A model generated the notes under the pieces. It was given only the letters and a program-made list of their open reading frames with translations, had not been told where the DNA came from and ran no database searches. The position numbers and the translations under genes were made by a program. A DNA stretch of 41,622 nucleotides from Litoreibacter sp. (lineage in GTDB: Bacteria; Pseudomonadota; Alphaproteobacteria; Rhodobacterales; Rhodobacteraceae): assembly GCA_026710325.1 (NCBI GenBank), contig JAPORH010000023.1, positions 1-41,622 of the forward strand. The letters are read 5' to 3'. Positions 25,211 to 34,181 of the stretch are shown one piece after another (position 1 is the stretch's first letter; each line of letters begins with the position of its first letter).

Positions 25211-28200
25211 GCAACGAAGCGACACGCGCGCAAATCGACGCTGCAAACCCAGGCCGCTCCACATGGTTGTCGGCGAATGCGGGCTCGGGCAAAACGCGGG
25301 TGCTGACCGACCGGGTGGCGCTTTTGCTGCTCGAGGGCACCGCACCACAGCATATCTTATGCCTGACCTATACCAAGGCGGCGGCGTCGGAGATGCAAAA
25401 CCGGCTCTTCAAACGGCTCGGAGCATGGGCGATGATGGAGGACGGCGCGCTCACCCAATCGTTGCGCGATCTTGGGGTGGCAGCAGGGCGGTTGAACTCT
25501 GAGACGTTGCGAGACGCGCGCGTGCTCTTCGCCAAGGCCATCGAGACGCTCGGCGGGTTGAAAATTCAGACGATCCACTCCTTCTGCGCGGCACTTTTGC
25601 GACGATTCCCGTTGGAGGCCGGGGTGTCGCCCGCCTTCGCGGAAATGGACGATCGCGCGGGCAAACAGCTGCGCGCCGAGCTTTTGGATCAGATGGCCGA
25701 GACCCACGCAACAGAGCTCGCCACGCTCAGCACGCATTTCACCGGTGAGGACCCAGATGGGTTGCTGTCAGAGATCATCCGCCACCGTGACGCTTTCGAG
25801 ACCGCGCGGTCGGACGCCGAGCTGCGTGCGCAGTTCGGGCTTGCGCCTGAAATGAATGAGGCCAAGCTGCTGGCGCAGGTCTTTACGGGAGACGAGCCGG
25901 ACCTCATCCAGAGCATCTTGCCCGCTTTGGACGCAGGCAAGGGAAGCGACCAGAAGCTCGCTCACGCGCTGCGCGCGACTGAGCTCGCTGGACCAGGCAT
26001 CACCGACATCAAGGCATTGGAAACGGTTTTCCTGTCCGGCGCCAAAACCAAGACCCCCTTTCAGCCCAAATCCTTCCCACCCACCAAACCGGTGCTGGCT
26101 GCAATGGGCCCAGCGGGCGACGCATTTAACGCGTGGCGAGAACGGGTCGCTGAGGCGCGTACCACCAGGATTTCACTCAGCGCCTATACCCGCAGCCGCG
26201 CGCTTTCCCAATTCGCGCAGCCCTTCATAGCCCAGCTAGATGCGGCAAAGCAGCAGCGCGGCTGGCTCGATTTTGATGACCTGATCCGCAAGGCCCGGGC
26301 CCTTTTGACAGATCAAAGCGTCGCAGCTTGGGTGTTGTTCCGGCTCGATGGCGGGATCGACCACATTCTCGTGGATGAGGCGCAAGACACCTCGCCCGCG
26401 CAATGGGACGTGATCCGGCTTCTCTCAGAAGAGTTCTTCACCGGCGCAGGCGCACGTGAAAAACAACGCACGCTTTTTGTCGTGGGGGACAAAAAGCAAT
26501 CGATCTACTCTTTCCAAGGCGCCGACCCGGCGGAGTTCGACCGGATGAGGGCCTATTTCCAAGCCCGCCACCAAGAGGCACAGCTCGCCTTCGGGGCACG
26601 GGAATTGCTGTTCTCCTTCCGCTCCGCTCCGCCCATCTTGCAGCTCGTCGATACCGTCTTCACCGAGAAGCTGCGCCGCGGCATGGGCGAGAAGCTGGAA
26701 CATCGCGCCTTTCAAAGCGCCCTACCGGGCAAGGTCGATCTGTGGGATTGGATCGAAGGCGAGGAAAGCCCGGATGAGAAGGAATGGTACAACCCAGTTG
26801 ACACAATTGGGCAAGACCACCCCTCTGTGCTGCTCGCCAACAAAATCGCGGGTCATATTCTGCAGCAGATCACCCATGGCCAGATCAGCCAGCTTGAGCA
26901 TGTGAACGGGGAGGAACGTCTGACCACCCGTCGCATCCGCGCCGGCGATTTTCTGATCCTCGTGCGATCTCGTTCTGCGCAAGGCGGGCTTTTTCATGAA
27001 ATCATCCGCGCCTGCAAAGCGCTCGGACTGCCTATGGCGGGCGCGGATCGGTTGCGCATCGGTGGCGAGCTTGGCGTGCGCGACCTGATCTCGCTGCTCT
27101 CCTTTCTCGAGACGCCGCAAGACGATCTCGCCCTGGGCGAAATCATGCGGTCCCCCCTTGGATGCCTTTCGGAGCAGGACCTGTTCACCCTTGCCCACGG
27201 TCGAACTGGGACGCTTTGGGAGCAATTGGACAGACGTAAAGAGGAGCACCCCGAGCTTCACGCGATGCTCAGCGATTTACGCGACAAAACCGATTTTTTG
27301 CGCCCCTATGACCTATTGGAGCGCGCGTTGACAGAACATCACGGTCGCGCGCGGCTTTTGGCCCGGTTGGGACCTGAGGCAGAGGAAGGGATCGCGGCAC
27401 TTCTAGACCAAGCCTTACAGTATGAGCAGTCAGAGGCACCGACACTCACAGGTTTTCTAAGCTGGCTGGCCAGCGACGAGGTCACGATCAAGCGCCAGAT
27501 CGACAGCGAGGGCGACATGATCCGGGTCATGACCGTGCATGGCGCCAAAGGGCTGGAGGCCCCGATTGTGATCCTACCCCAAACGGGCCCAACCCGGGTC
27601 ACCGTGCGTGACGACATTCTTCTGGCAGACACAGGACCGCTTTGGAAGGCGAAGGCCGAGGATGCCAGCCCGCAACAAGACGCCATCTCGGAGGATATGA
27701 AACAGCTCGACCGAGAAGAAAACATGCGGTTGCTCTATGTGGCCCTCACCCGCGCGGAAAGCCAGTTGATCATTTGTGGCTCAGGCAAGCGGCCCGAAAA
27801 AGGCGACAGCTGGTACGAGATTGTCGAACACGGGATGAACGCGGCCGGCGCGGTCCCTGCAACAGATGTCGCCCTGCGGCTCACCAGTGGGGATTGGCCT
27901 GCGGATTTGGAGGCGGCTGACACCCAGACCTCGGATGAGACTATCCCAGACCTGCCAGATTGGGCCCTGAGCCCCGCACCGCCGGCTCAACCCACACCGT
28001 CCGCCCTTTCTCCCTCAAATCTTGACGGTTCGAAAACAGTTCCCGGCCCCGGCGAAGAGCTGACCGAAACACAAGCCAAGGCCCGCGGCACAATGATTCA
28101 CAGCTTGCTCGAACATCTGGCACAATGCCCCAAACCGGATCGCGAGGCGCGGGCCGCCCGTCTGCTCAATGGCTATGCCAACCCGCTGGAAGAGGACCTT

Positions 28201-28578
28201 GCCGCCTACGCGATGCGCCTGCTTGATGCGCCCGATCTGCAGCACCTGTTTGCGCCAGCAGCTTTGGCCGAGGTCGACATCTCAGCGCATCTGACAGAAC
28301 TGCAAGGTCGCCAAATTCGCGGTGCGATCGACCGGCTGATCATCACGGATGACACCGTGACCGCGGTGGATTTCAAAACGAACCACATCGTCCCGTCCCG
28401 GCCCGAGGACACGCCAGACGGTATTTTGCGGCAAATGGGGGCCTATGGCGCAGCGCTCGCCCAAATCTACCCTAATAGACAAATCGAAACCGCGATCTTG
28501 TGGACAGAAAGCGCCACGCTCATGCCGCTTCCGCACGAGATCGTGAGGAACGCCCTGCTCACCACCCATATATCTTGA
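25207..28578 (+). CDS. addA: Double-strand break repair helicase-nuclease AddA
   Basis: This 1123-residue UvrD-type helicase is the motor of AddAB. Motif I, LSANAGSGKTRVLTDR, is at about 21-36. Motif II is HILVDEAQDTSPAQW, motif III VVGDKKQSIYSFQGADPAEF, motif V MTVHGAKGLEAPIVILPQ and motif VI MRLLYVALTRAESQLIICG. A C-terminal RecB-like nuclease follows, with TMIHSLLEHLAQ, IRGAIDRLI and VTAVDFKTN. Start GTG 25207 overlaps the addB stop by four bases. It ends at 28578, and the -35 box of the trxA promoter covers its stop codon. Confidence 0.97.
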   Translation: MSNEATRAQIDAANPGRSTWLSANAGSGKTRVLTDRVALLLLEGTAPQHILCLTYTKAAASEMQNRLFKRLGAWAMMEDGALTQSLRDLGVAAGRLNSETLRDARVLFAKAIETLGGLKIQTIHSFCAALLRRFPLEAGVSPAFAEMDDRAGKQLRAELLDQMAETHATELATLSTHFTGEDPDGLLSEIIRHRDAFETARSDAELRAQFGLAPEMNEAKLLAQVFTGDEPDLIQSILPALDAGKGSDQKLAHALRATELAGPGITDIKALETVFLSGAKTKTPFQPKSFPPTKPVLAAMGPAGDAFNAWRERVAEARTTRISLSAYTRSRALSQFAQPFIAQLDAAKQQRGWLDFDDLIRKARALLTDQSVAAWVLFRLDGGIDHILVDEAQDTSPAQWDVIRLLSEEFFTGAGAREKQRTLFVVGDKKQSIYSFQGADPAEFDRMRAYFQARHQEAQLAFGARELLFSFRSAPPILQLVDTVFTEKLRRGMGEKLEHRAFQSALPGKVDLWDWIEGEESPDEKEWYNPVDTIGQDHPSVLLANKIAGHILQQITHGQISQLEHVNGEERLTTRRIRAGDFLILVRSRSAQGGLFHEIIRACKALGLPMAGADRLRIGGELGVRDLISLLSFLETPQDDLALGEIMRSPLGCLSEQDLFTLAHGRTGTLWEQLDRRKEEHPELHAMLSDLRDKTDFLRPYDLLERALTEHHGRARLLARLGPEAEEGIAALLDQALQYEQSEAPTLTGFLSWLASDEVTIKRQIDSEGDMIRVMTVHGAKGLEAPIVILPQTGPTRVTVRDDILLADTGPLWKAKAEDASPQQDAISEDMKQLDREENMRLLYVALTRAESQLIICGSGKRPEKGDSWYEIVEHGMNAAGAVPATDVALRLTSGDWPADLEAADTQTSDETIPDLPDWALSPAPPAQPTPSALSPSNLDGSKTVPGPGEELTETQAKARGTMIHSLLEHLAQCPKPDREARAARLLNGYANPLEEDLAAYAMRLLDAPDLQHLFAPAALAEVDISAHLTELQGRQIRGAIDRLIITDDTVTAVDFKTNHIVPSRPEDTPDGILRQMGAYGAALAQIYPNRQIETAILWTESATLMPLPHEIVRNALLTTHIS

Positions 28579-28603
28579 CGCAGCCTCGCCCCCTTCATAA
28601 CTA
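28575..28603 (+). promoter_or_regulatory. trxA promoter (sigma-70 type)
   Basis: TTGACG (28575-28580) and TAACTA (28598-28603) are separated by exactly 17 bases. The -35 hexamer includes the addA stop codon TGA (28576-28578). Initiation near 28610 gives a leader of about 30 bases before trxA. Confidence 0.6.
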
Positions 28604-28638
28604 ATGAGCCAACACAACACTCCTGAAGGGATTCCAAC

Positions 28639-28959
28639 ATGGCCACCGTATCCGTGACCGACGACACTTTTGACAGCGAAGTCCGCCAATCCGACATCCC
28701 CGTGGTTGTCGATTTCTGGGCAGAATGGTGCGGACCATGTAAGCAAATTGGCCCCGCTCTGGAAGAGCTGTCCGCCGAATATGACGGCAAGGTCAAGATC
28801 GTTAAAGTCAACGTCGATGAAAACCCCAACTCGCCGGCTCAAATGGGCGTGCGCGGTATTCCGGCGCTGTTTCTGTTCAAAGACGGCGAAGTAGTCTCCA
28901 ACAAAACAGGCGCTGCACCAAAAGGCGCCCTGCAAGGCTGGATCGACGAAAACGTCTGA
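28639..28959 (+). CDS. trxA: Thioredoxin 1
   Basis: This 106-residue cytosolic protein disulfide reductase has the active site [13 protein letters not shown] with C31 and C34. The cis-proline is in [16 protein letters not shown], and the family helix is in [22 protein letters not shown]. The length is typical. The ribosome site GAAGGG precedes the ATG. The addA-trxA order is common in the group, but a promoter between them and a terminator after it suggest independent expression. Confidence 0.98.
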   Translation: MATVSVTDDTFDSEVRQSDIPVVVDFWAEWCGPCKQIGPALEELSAEYDGKVKIVKVNVDENPNSPAQMGVRGIPALFLFKDGEVVSNKTGAAPKGALQGWIDENV

Positions 28960-28979
28960 TCGCACCTGCGTCACCAATG

Positions 28980-29010
28980 AAAAGCCCCGGGCCAGCGCGC
29001 GGGGCTTTTT
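28980..29010. terminator. Bidirectional intrinsic terminator after trxA
   Basis: AAAAGCCCCG (28980-28989) pairs with CGGGGCTTTT (29000-29009) around a 10-base loop, ending in a run of five T. Because the left arm starts with A residues, it also has a T tract on minus. It serves trxA on plus. The stop codon of the convergent phosphatase gene overlaps its right edge. Confidence 0.9.
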
Positions 29011-29956
29011 AGATCTGAACGCCTTTTATCGGAAACACCTCTTCCTTCACGCCGTAATCCGTAGGTCCAAAGGTAAAACGGGCGCGGTCGGGGAAAATCT
29101 CCAGCATCCCGTAGTTGTTCGTCTCTTCAAGCCCGTCGGGGAAGGTTTCCGACACGATCCTCTTGCGTATCTGGGCCACCCCAGAGGATATCCCCTCGAC
29201 AAACCCCCGGTGTCGCACATAGGCGTTGCGGTGGATGTCTCCTGATAGAAAAATCGGGTTTGGACAGGCCCTAAAACGCGGCACAAATTCAGTGTAAAAC
29301 CTGCGGTAATGGGAGATATCTTCCCCCAGTTGATTGCTGGAATCGATGGTTGATCCGCAGCATACGACAGTTGCCACCACACTCTCGGATTGCGCCCGCT
29401 CCAATTGACCCCACAGCCAGGCCTCCTGCGCCTCGCCCAGAAATTGCCCATTCGCGCCGACCTCCCGGATATTTTGCCGGTGGAAGCGCCCGTCGAGCAG
29501 GATCACCAAAACCCCGTTTAAAAGGTAGCTGCAGTAAATCTCGCCCTTAACCCGGGTCAGCTGGTCAGCACGCACGCCGCGTGGAGAAAGATGGCTCAGA
29601 AACTGCAGCCGCGCCTCCTCCCGCCGTTCTAACCCAGTCTCGCCGATCACCCGCGCCTCCGCGCTGTCGCCCGCCATATTGTTGGGGCCAATGTCGTGAT
29701 CATCCCAGGTGGCCAGTGTCGGGATGCGGTCGATCGCGTGGCGGAATTCAGGGTCGCTCAACCGCTCACGGTACTTCTGCGCCATGTCGGCAAGATCCCA
29801 GCCATCATTCTTTGCGTAAATATTGTCTCCCAGAAGCAGCAAAAGGTCCGGGTCACGTGCTGTAATCCAACGCCATGCGGGTTGCTCTTTCCGACGTGGC
29901 GAGCAGCAGGAAACGAAAATCATTCTCGCAATCGGGGCTTCAACAAACTCGGTCAA
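29009..29956 (-). CDS. PhoD-like alkaline phosphatase family protein
   Basis: This 315-residue metallophosphatase of the PhoD fold has metal ligands in LLLLGDNIYA (about 36-45), TWDDHDIGPNN (about 84-94) and FLSGDIHRNAYVRH near 237-250. Unlike classical PhoD it shows no Tat or Sec signal, so a cytoplasmic location is inferred and the substrate is open (phosphodiester, phospholipid or nucleotide). The start is uncertain: TTG 29956 has GGAG ten bases upstream, and ATG 29923 would shorten it by 11 residues. It stands alone between trxA and amtB. Confidence 0.85.
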   Translation of the reverse strand: MTEFVEAPIARMIFVSCCSPRRKEQPAWRWITARDPDLLLLLGDNIYAKNDGWDLADMAQKYRERLSDPEFRHAIDRIPTLATWDDHDIGPNNMAGDSAEARVIGETGLERREEARLQFLSHLSPRGVRADQLTRVKGEIYCSYLLNGVLVILLDGRFHRQNIREVGANGQFLGEAQEAWLWGQLERAQSESVVATVVCCGSTIDSSNQLGEDISHYRRFYTEFVPRFRACPNPIFLSGDIHRNAYVRHRGFVEGISSGVAQIRKRIVSETFPDGLEETNNYGMLEIFPDRARFTFGPTDYGVKEEVFPIKGVQI

Positions 29957-30016
29957 GCAGGGACAGCTCCAGTCAACATTCGCACCAGATTAAACTTAAA
30001 CTGTGGCCCCTTCATG

Positions 30017-30052
30017 AAAAGCAAAAAGCCCGGACCATTTCTGGTCCGGGCT
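30017..30052 (-). terminator. Intrinsic terminator of glnK-amtB
   Basis: On minus, an 11 bp perfect stem AGCCCGGACCA/TGGTCCGGGCT encloses a GAAA tetraloop and is followed by TTTTGCTTTTC. This is a strong Rho-independent terminator 28 bases after the amtB stop. Confidence 0.95.
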
Positions 30053-30079
30053 GAGTGTCAAAGGCTAGTAGGGAGGTGT

Positions 30080-31387
30080 TCAGCCTTTGGAAAACTCAGG
30101 ATATGCTTCCATACCCATCTCGGAAGTGTCGAGACCGTTGATCTCGTCCTCTTCGCTGACGCGGATGCCCAGCGCGGCTTTCAGGATAAACCAGACAACC
30201 AGGGAGGCCACGAAGGTGAAAATGCCGTAGGCAAGAATACCCGTGATCTGCGTACCGAGCGAGGCGTCGGAGTTGTAGAAGATCACCGCGATCGTGCCCC
30301 AGATACCTGCGAACAGGTGAACCGGGATGGCGCCAACCACGTCGTCGATCTTGAACTTGTCGAGAAGCGGAACCGTGAAGACCACGATCACACCGCCAAC
30401 AGCACCGATCCACAGGGCGCCGAACAGAGTCGGAGCCAGCGGCTCAGCAGTGATCGAAACAAGGCCAGCCAGTGCGCCGTTCAGCACCATCGTCAGGTCA
30501 GGCTTTTTGTACATCACGTTGCTCAGGATCAGCGCGGTGACAGCACCAGCTGCAGCAGCCATGTTGGTGTTGGCGAAGATCCGCGACACATCGGAGACAT
30601 CACCCACTGTGCCCATTGCCATCTGGGAGCCGCCGTTGAAGCCGAACCAGCCGAGCCACAGGATGAATGTACCAAGCGTTGCAAGGGCGAGGTTAGAGCC
30701 CGGCATCGGATTGACCTTGCCGTCCTTGTATTTGCCCAGACGTGGACCAAGCACGATGGCACCAGCCAGAGCAGCCCAGCCACCTACGGAGTGCACAACA
30801 GTCGAACCAGCGAAGTCGGAGAAGCCCATTTCAGACAGCCAGCCGCCGCCCCACTGCCAAGAGCCGGAGATTGGGTACATGAAGCCCGTCAGCACGACCA
30901 CGAAGATCAGGAACGGCCACAGCTTGATCCGTTCAGCCAAAGCGCCGGACACGATCGAAGCTGTTGCCGCCACGAAGACCAGCTGGAAGAAGAAGTCCGA
31001 ACCGACCGAGGCATAATCCAGCGCCGCATCAGCAGCAGCAACGCCCACAGGGTCCAGCACGGTTTGTCCGCCAATAGCGAAGTAGCCGTTGAAATCGCCC
31101 GGATACATGGTGTTGAAGCCCACGAGCCAGTACATGATCGCCGCAATGGAAAAGAGCGCGATATTCTTGGTCATCTGCATGGTCACGTTCTTGGAACGCA
31201 CCAGACCACCTTCGAGCATCGCAAAGCCTGCAGCCATGAAGAAAACCAAGAAGCCTGCCATGCAGAAGAGCAGAGTGGTCATGATATAGGGGCCGATCTC
31301 GTCGAAGCCCGGTGCGTCTTGCGCAAGCGCAAGGCTCGGGATCAAGGCGGCGGCCGCCGCGAGTGGAAGAAGTTTGTTTAGTCGCAT
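30080..31387 (-). CDS. amtB: Ammonium transporter AmtB
   Basis: This 435-residue inner-membrane ammonium channel has a signal-like N-terminus (residues 1-22, ending ALAQ) followed by eleven hydrophobic segments. The conserved pore histidines are H199 in STVVHSVGGWAALAGA and H357 in GAIPVHLFAGIWG. The family signature FFMAAGFAMLEGGLVRSKN is at 49-67. It conducts NH4+/NH3 under nitrogen limitation and is blocked by GlnK. It follows glnK by 23 bp, with GAGGGAAA before the ATG. Confidence 0.98.
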   Translation of the reverse strand: MRLNKLLPLAAAAALIPSLALAQDAPGFDEIGPYIMTTLLFCMAGFLVFFMAAGFAMLEGGLVRSKNVTMQMTKNIALFSIAAIMYWLVGFNTMYPGDFNGYFAIGGQTVLDPVGVAAADAALDYASVGSDFFFQLVFVAATASIVSGALAERIKLWPFLIFVVVLTGFMYPISGSWQWGGGWLSEMGFSDFAGSTVVHSVGGWAALAGAIVLGPRLGKYKDGKVNPMPGSNLALATLGTFILWLGWFGFNGGSQMAMGTVGDVSDVSRIFANTNMAAAAGAVTALILSNVMYKKPDLTMVLNGALAGLVSITAEPLAPTLFGALWIGAVGGVIVVFTVPLLDKFKIDDVVGAIPVHLFAGIWGTIAVIFYNSDASLGTQITGILAYGIFTFVASLVVWFILKAALGIRVSEEDEINGLDTSEMGMEAYPEFSKG

Positions 31388-31410
31388 AGTCTTTCCCTCA
31401 GTGAGCGCGC

Positions 31411-31749
31411 TTACAGCGCTTCGTCGTTGGTTTCGCCGGTCCGCACGCGCACCGCTTGGGCGACATCCAGGACGAAAATCTTGCCGTCACCGATTTTGTC
31501 GGTTTTGGCCGTGGTGGCGATGGTCTCAACCACTTGATCAGCCATGGCGTCGGCGACCACGATCTCAAGCTTGACCTTCGGCACAAAGTTCACCGCGTAT
31601 TCCGCGCCGCGGTAAATTTCGGTGTGGCCGGATTGGGAGCCGAAGCCCTTGATCTCCGTCACCATCATTCCGCGCACGCCGATGGTCGTCAGCGCCTCGC
31701 GGACCTCCTCCAGCTTGAATGGTTTGATTGCAGCAATAATCAGTTTCAC
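31411..31749 (-). CDS. glnK: Nitrogen regulatory PII protein GlnK
   Basis: This is a 112-residue trimeric PII signal protein. It begins MKLIIAAIKPFKLEEVREAL from GTG 31749, with AAGGG upstream; an in-frame ATG 75 bases earlier would add a hydrophobic stretch foreign to the family. The T loop has the uridylylation tyrosine Y51 in TEIYRGAEYAVNFVPK, and the C-terminal signature GDGKIFVLDVAQAVRVRTGE is complete. It controls AmtB and other nitrogen enzymes according to 2-oxoglutarate and ATP/ADP. The adjacency to amtB identifies it as GlnK rather than GlnB. Confidence 0.96.
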   Translation of the reverse strand: MKLIIAAIKPFKLEEVREALTTIGVRGMMVTEIKGFGSQSGHTEIYRGAEYAVNFVPKVKLEIVVADAMADQVVETIATTAKTDKIGDGKIFVLDVAQAVRVRTGETNDEAL

Positions 31750-31839
31750 TGTTTTTCCCTTCGAATAGCCCCTCGCAAGGGCGAGCGATGAGGTAACAAA
31801 CAGCGTGATCACGGAAAGTTTCAACGGAATCGCCGGGCT

Positions 31840-31853
31840 GGATTGGTGAATCC
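31840..31853. repeat. Short palindrome GGATT-GGTG-AATCC in the glnK leader
   Basis: Perfect 5-base arms with a 4-base spacer lie between the suggested glnK promoter and its start codon. It could form a small RNA hairpin or bind a regulator. It does not match the enteric NtrC consensus. Confidence 0.4.
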
Positions 31854-31863
31854 ACGGGCAACT

Positions 31864-31892
31864 GATATATTATTTGCACAATTATTAGTCAT
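31864..31892 (-). promoter_or_regulatory. Possible glnK promoter
   Basis: On minus, ATGACT (31892-31887) and TATATC (31869-31864) are 17 bases apart in AT-rich DNA, giving a leader of about 108 bases. Each hexamer matches the consensus at four of six positions. Confidence 0.4.
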
Positions 31893-31911
31893 TGCTTATT
31901 TTTTATGCAGT

Positions 31912-31924
31912 TGATGATTCATCA
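31912..31924. promoter_or_regulatory. Palindrome TGATGA-T-TCATCA, possible operator
   Basis: This perfect 6-1-6 inverted repeat lies in the AT-rich glnK/PBP intergenic region. Its centre is about 61 bases upstream of the inferred glnK start of transcription, a typical activator position. The bound factor is unknown. Confidence 0.45.
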
Positions 31925-32012
31925 TTGATTAAAATTCCCCCTAAACCTGGCACCCGGCTCACTGTATCCTGCGATAAAATCAAAACAGACTCGCACGAGC
32001 AGCAGGTAGCAG

Positions 32013-34181
32013 ATGAGTAACTCCGGTCGGCGCAAGCCACCCCTGGTCACAGACAAGCGCTATGCCAAACAAGCGCAGAAAAAGGCGGCACCGAAGCGCA
32101 AAACCACACCATCGCGCAAGCGCCCCAAGAAACGCGGCGTGTTGGCCTGGGTCCTTGCGCCGTTCAAATGGCTCTTCCGCCTGATCTGGGTGATCACAAC
32201 GCGCACCGCGGCGGTCGCTCTGCTCGTGCTGTTGGCTGCTGTGGGCTACACCTACACAACTCTACCTGCGTTTGAGGAGCAGCTGGATGGTCGTACACGC
32301 GGCTCGGTCACCTTGCTCGACAGCGAGGATGTCGTTTTCGCTTGGCGCGGGGATCAATTTGGGGGCGCGATCCTCTCCACCTCCGTCGCGCCATCATTGA
32401 AAAACGCCATCGTCGCAACCGAGGATAAGCGGTTCTACAGCCATTTCGGCGTTTCACCACGCGGGATCGCCTCGGCCATGCGCATCAACATGCGCGAAGG
32501 GCGCAAGCCCTGGCAGGGCCATGGCGGCTCAACGATCACCCAACAGACGGCGAAGCTGCTCTGCCTTGGTGTGGCCTACGACCCAAGCAAATGGAAGAAC
32601 GAAGCCGAGTATGAGGCCGATTGCCGCCGCACGACCCTAACCCGTAAGGGGAAGGAAGCGATTTTTGCGCTCGCAATGGAAGCCAAATACACCAAGGATG
32701 AGATCCTTTCGATCTACATGAACCGTGCTTATCTCGGCGCCGGCGCACGTGGGTTTGAGGCTGCGTCGCAGGTTTATTTCGGCAAGAACGCGGCTCAGGT
32801 GAGTGTACCCGAAAGCGCGATGATGGCGGGCCTTCTGGTTGCCCCGTCGCGCTTCGCACCGACGTCAAACATCGAGCGCTCCCGCGAACGCGCCGCCACC
32901 GTTCTGCGTCTGATGCGCGAACAAGGCTATATTTCATCCGCTGAGGAAGCCGCTGCCAACGCCTCCCCCGCAAGCCTGTCATCTGCCGCCAAAGATCGCG
33001 CCGGTGAGTTCTTCGTCGATTGGGTGATGAAAACAGCGCCTGACTTCCTGACCAGCGACACGACTGAAGATGTGGTCATCCACACCACCTTCGACAACCG
33101 CCTGCAAATGGCCGCCGAAGACGCACTCGATTATGTCTTCCAGACCAAAGTCCGCGAAGGCAGCAAGGCCCAAGCGGCCATTGTGATCATGTCAGCCGAC
33201 GGGGCCGTGCGCGCCATGGTCGGCGGACGGGAGAAGGTCACCGGAGGCTTCAACCGCGCCACGGACGCCAAACGCCAGACAGGCTCTGCTTTCAAGCCCT
33301 TCGTCTACGCCACCGCAATGGATCGCGGCTTTCAATATGACAGCACCGTCGAGGATGCGCCGATCACCATCAACATCCCCGGCTCCGGCCCCTACTCGCC
33401 CCAAAACTACGAGCGCGATTTCAAAGGGTTGATGACATTAACCGACGCGCTTCGCGCCTCAATCAACACGGTCGCAGTGTCTGTGTCCGAGGCCGTTGGG
33501 CGCGAAAACGTGCGCGACGTGGCAACCCGCTTCGGCATCGACAACAAGCTCGCCGATGGCCCGGCGCTCGCGCTCGGCGCATCCGAGAGTACTCTACTGG
33601 AAATGACGGGGGCTTTTGCCGGTATTCTCAATGGCGGCAACGCGGTAACCCCTTATGGGTTGAATGAACTGCGGCTCAAAGGCGACAGCGCGCCGCTCAT
33701 GGGCAAAGAAGGCGGCATAGGGGAGCGCGTGATCTCTCCCTCCGCAGCGCAACAGCTCACATACATGATGCACCGTGTTGTCACTGATGGCACCGGCACT
33801 CGTGCACGTCTTTCGGACAGAGAGGTCGCGGGCAAAACCGGCACCACGAGTGCCGCCAAAGACGCCTGGTTTATCGGCTTCACCGCGCAATATGTTGTCG
33901 GCGTGTGGATGGGGTATGATGACAACACGCCCCTGAGCGGCGTGACAGGTGGTGGCCTGCCTGCAGATATCTGGCGTGAGACAATGGTACGTGTAACCGA
34001 AGGCTTGCCGCCCGAGCCACTGCCCATGACCCGGCCCGCGCAACCGCCACGCGTAAAGCCAATTGTTCCTCAAGGCGGCGGCACATATCAGGCAGGCAGC
34101 GGCAACAGAACAAACCAACCCCAGCCGGAAACGCTTGAGGACGCGCTGATCGGCGTCCTGCGCAGTATTTTCGGGAATTAA
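32013..34181 (+). CDS. Class A penicillin-binding protein (PBP1A family)
   Basis: This 722-residue bifunctional peptidoglycan synthase has a very basic cytoplasmic tail (about 1-48) and a single membrane helix (about 56-82). The glycosyltransferase domain has catalytic E137 in TEDKRFYSHFG and GGSTITQQTAKLL. The transpeptidase domain has S425 in TGSAFKPF (SxxK), the second motif RASINTVAVS (SxN) and the third AGKTGTT near 607. A proline-rich tail follows. It builds septal or lateral wall. The gene ends flush against mlaC on the opposite strand (stops adjoining at 34181/34182). Confidence 0.95.
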   Translation: MSNSGRRKPPLVTDKRYAKQAQKKAAPKRKTTPSRKRPKKRGVLAWVLAPFKWLFRLIWVITTRTAAVALLVLLAAVGYTYTTLPAFEEQLDGRTRGSVTLLDSEDVVFAWRGDQFGGAILSTSVAPSLKNAIVATEDKRFYSHFGVSPRGIASAMRINMREGRKPWQGHGGSTITQQTAKLLCLGVAYDPSKWKNEAEYEADCRRTTLTRKGKEAIFALAMEAKYTKDEILSIYMNRAYLGAGARGFEAASQVYFGKNAAQVSVPESAMMAGLLVAPSRFAPTSNIERSRERAATVLRLMREQGYISSAEEAAANASPASLSSAAKDRAGEFFVDWVMKTAPDFLTSDTTEDVVIHTTFDNRLQMAAEDALDYVFQTKVREGSKAQAAIVIMSADGAVRAMVGGREKVTGGFNRATDAKRQTGSAFKPFVYATAMDRGFQYDSTVEDAPITINIPGSGPYSPQNYERDFKGLMTLTDALRASINTVAVSVSEAVGRENVRDVATRFGIDNKLADGPALALGASESTLLEMTGAFAGILNGGNAVTPYGLNELRLKGDSAPLMGKEGGIGERVISPSAAQQLTYMMHRVVTDGTGTRARLSDREVAGKTGTTSAAKDAWFIGFTAQYVVGVWMGYDDNTPLSGVTGGGLPADIWRETMVRVTEGLPPEPLPMTRPAQPPRVKPIVPQGGGTYQAGSGNRTNQPQPETLEDALIGVLRSIFGN

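Noticed and set aside
29696-31381. Long open frame (561 codons) on plus opposite amtB
   Set aside because: It is antisense to a clear ammonium transporter, His/Arg/Gln-rich without domains, and crosses the glnK-amtB terminator.
31948-31963. Sigma-54-like TGGCAC before the PBP gene
   Set aside because: The -12 element (TTGCW) is missing at the required spacing.
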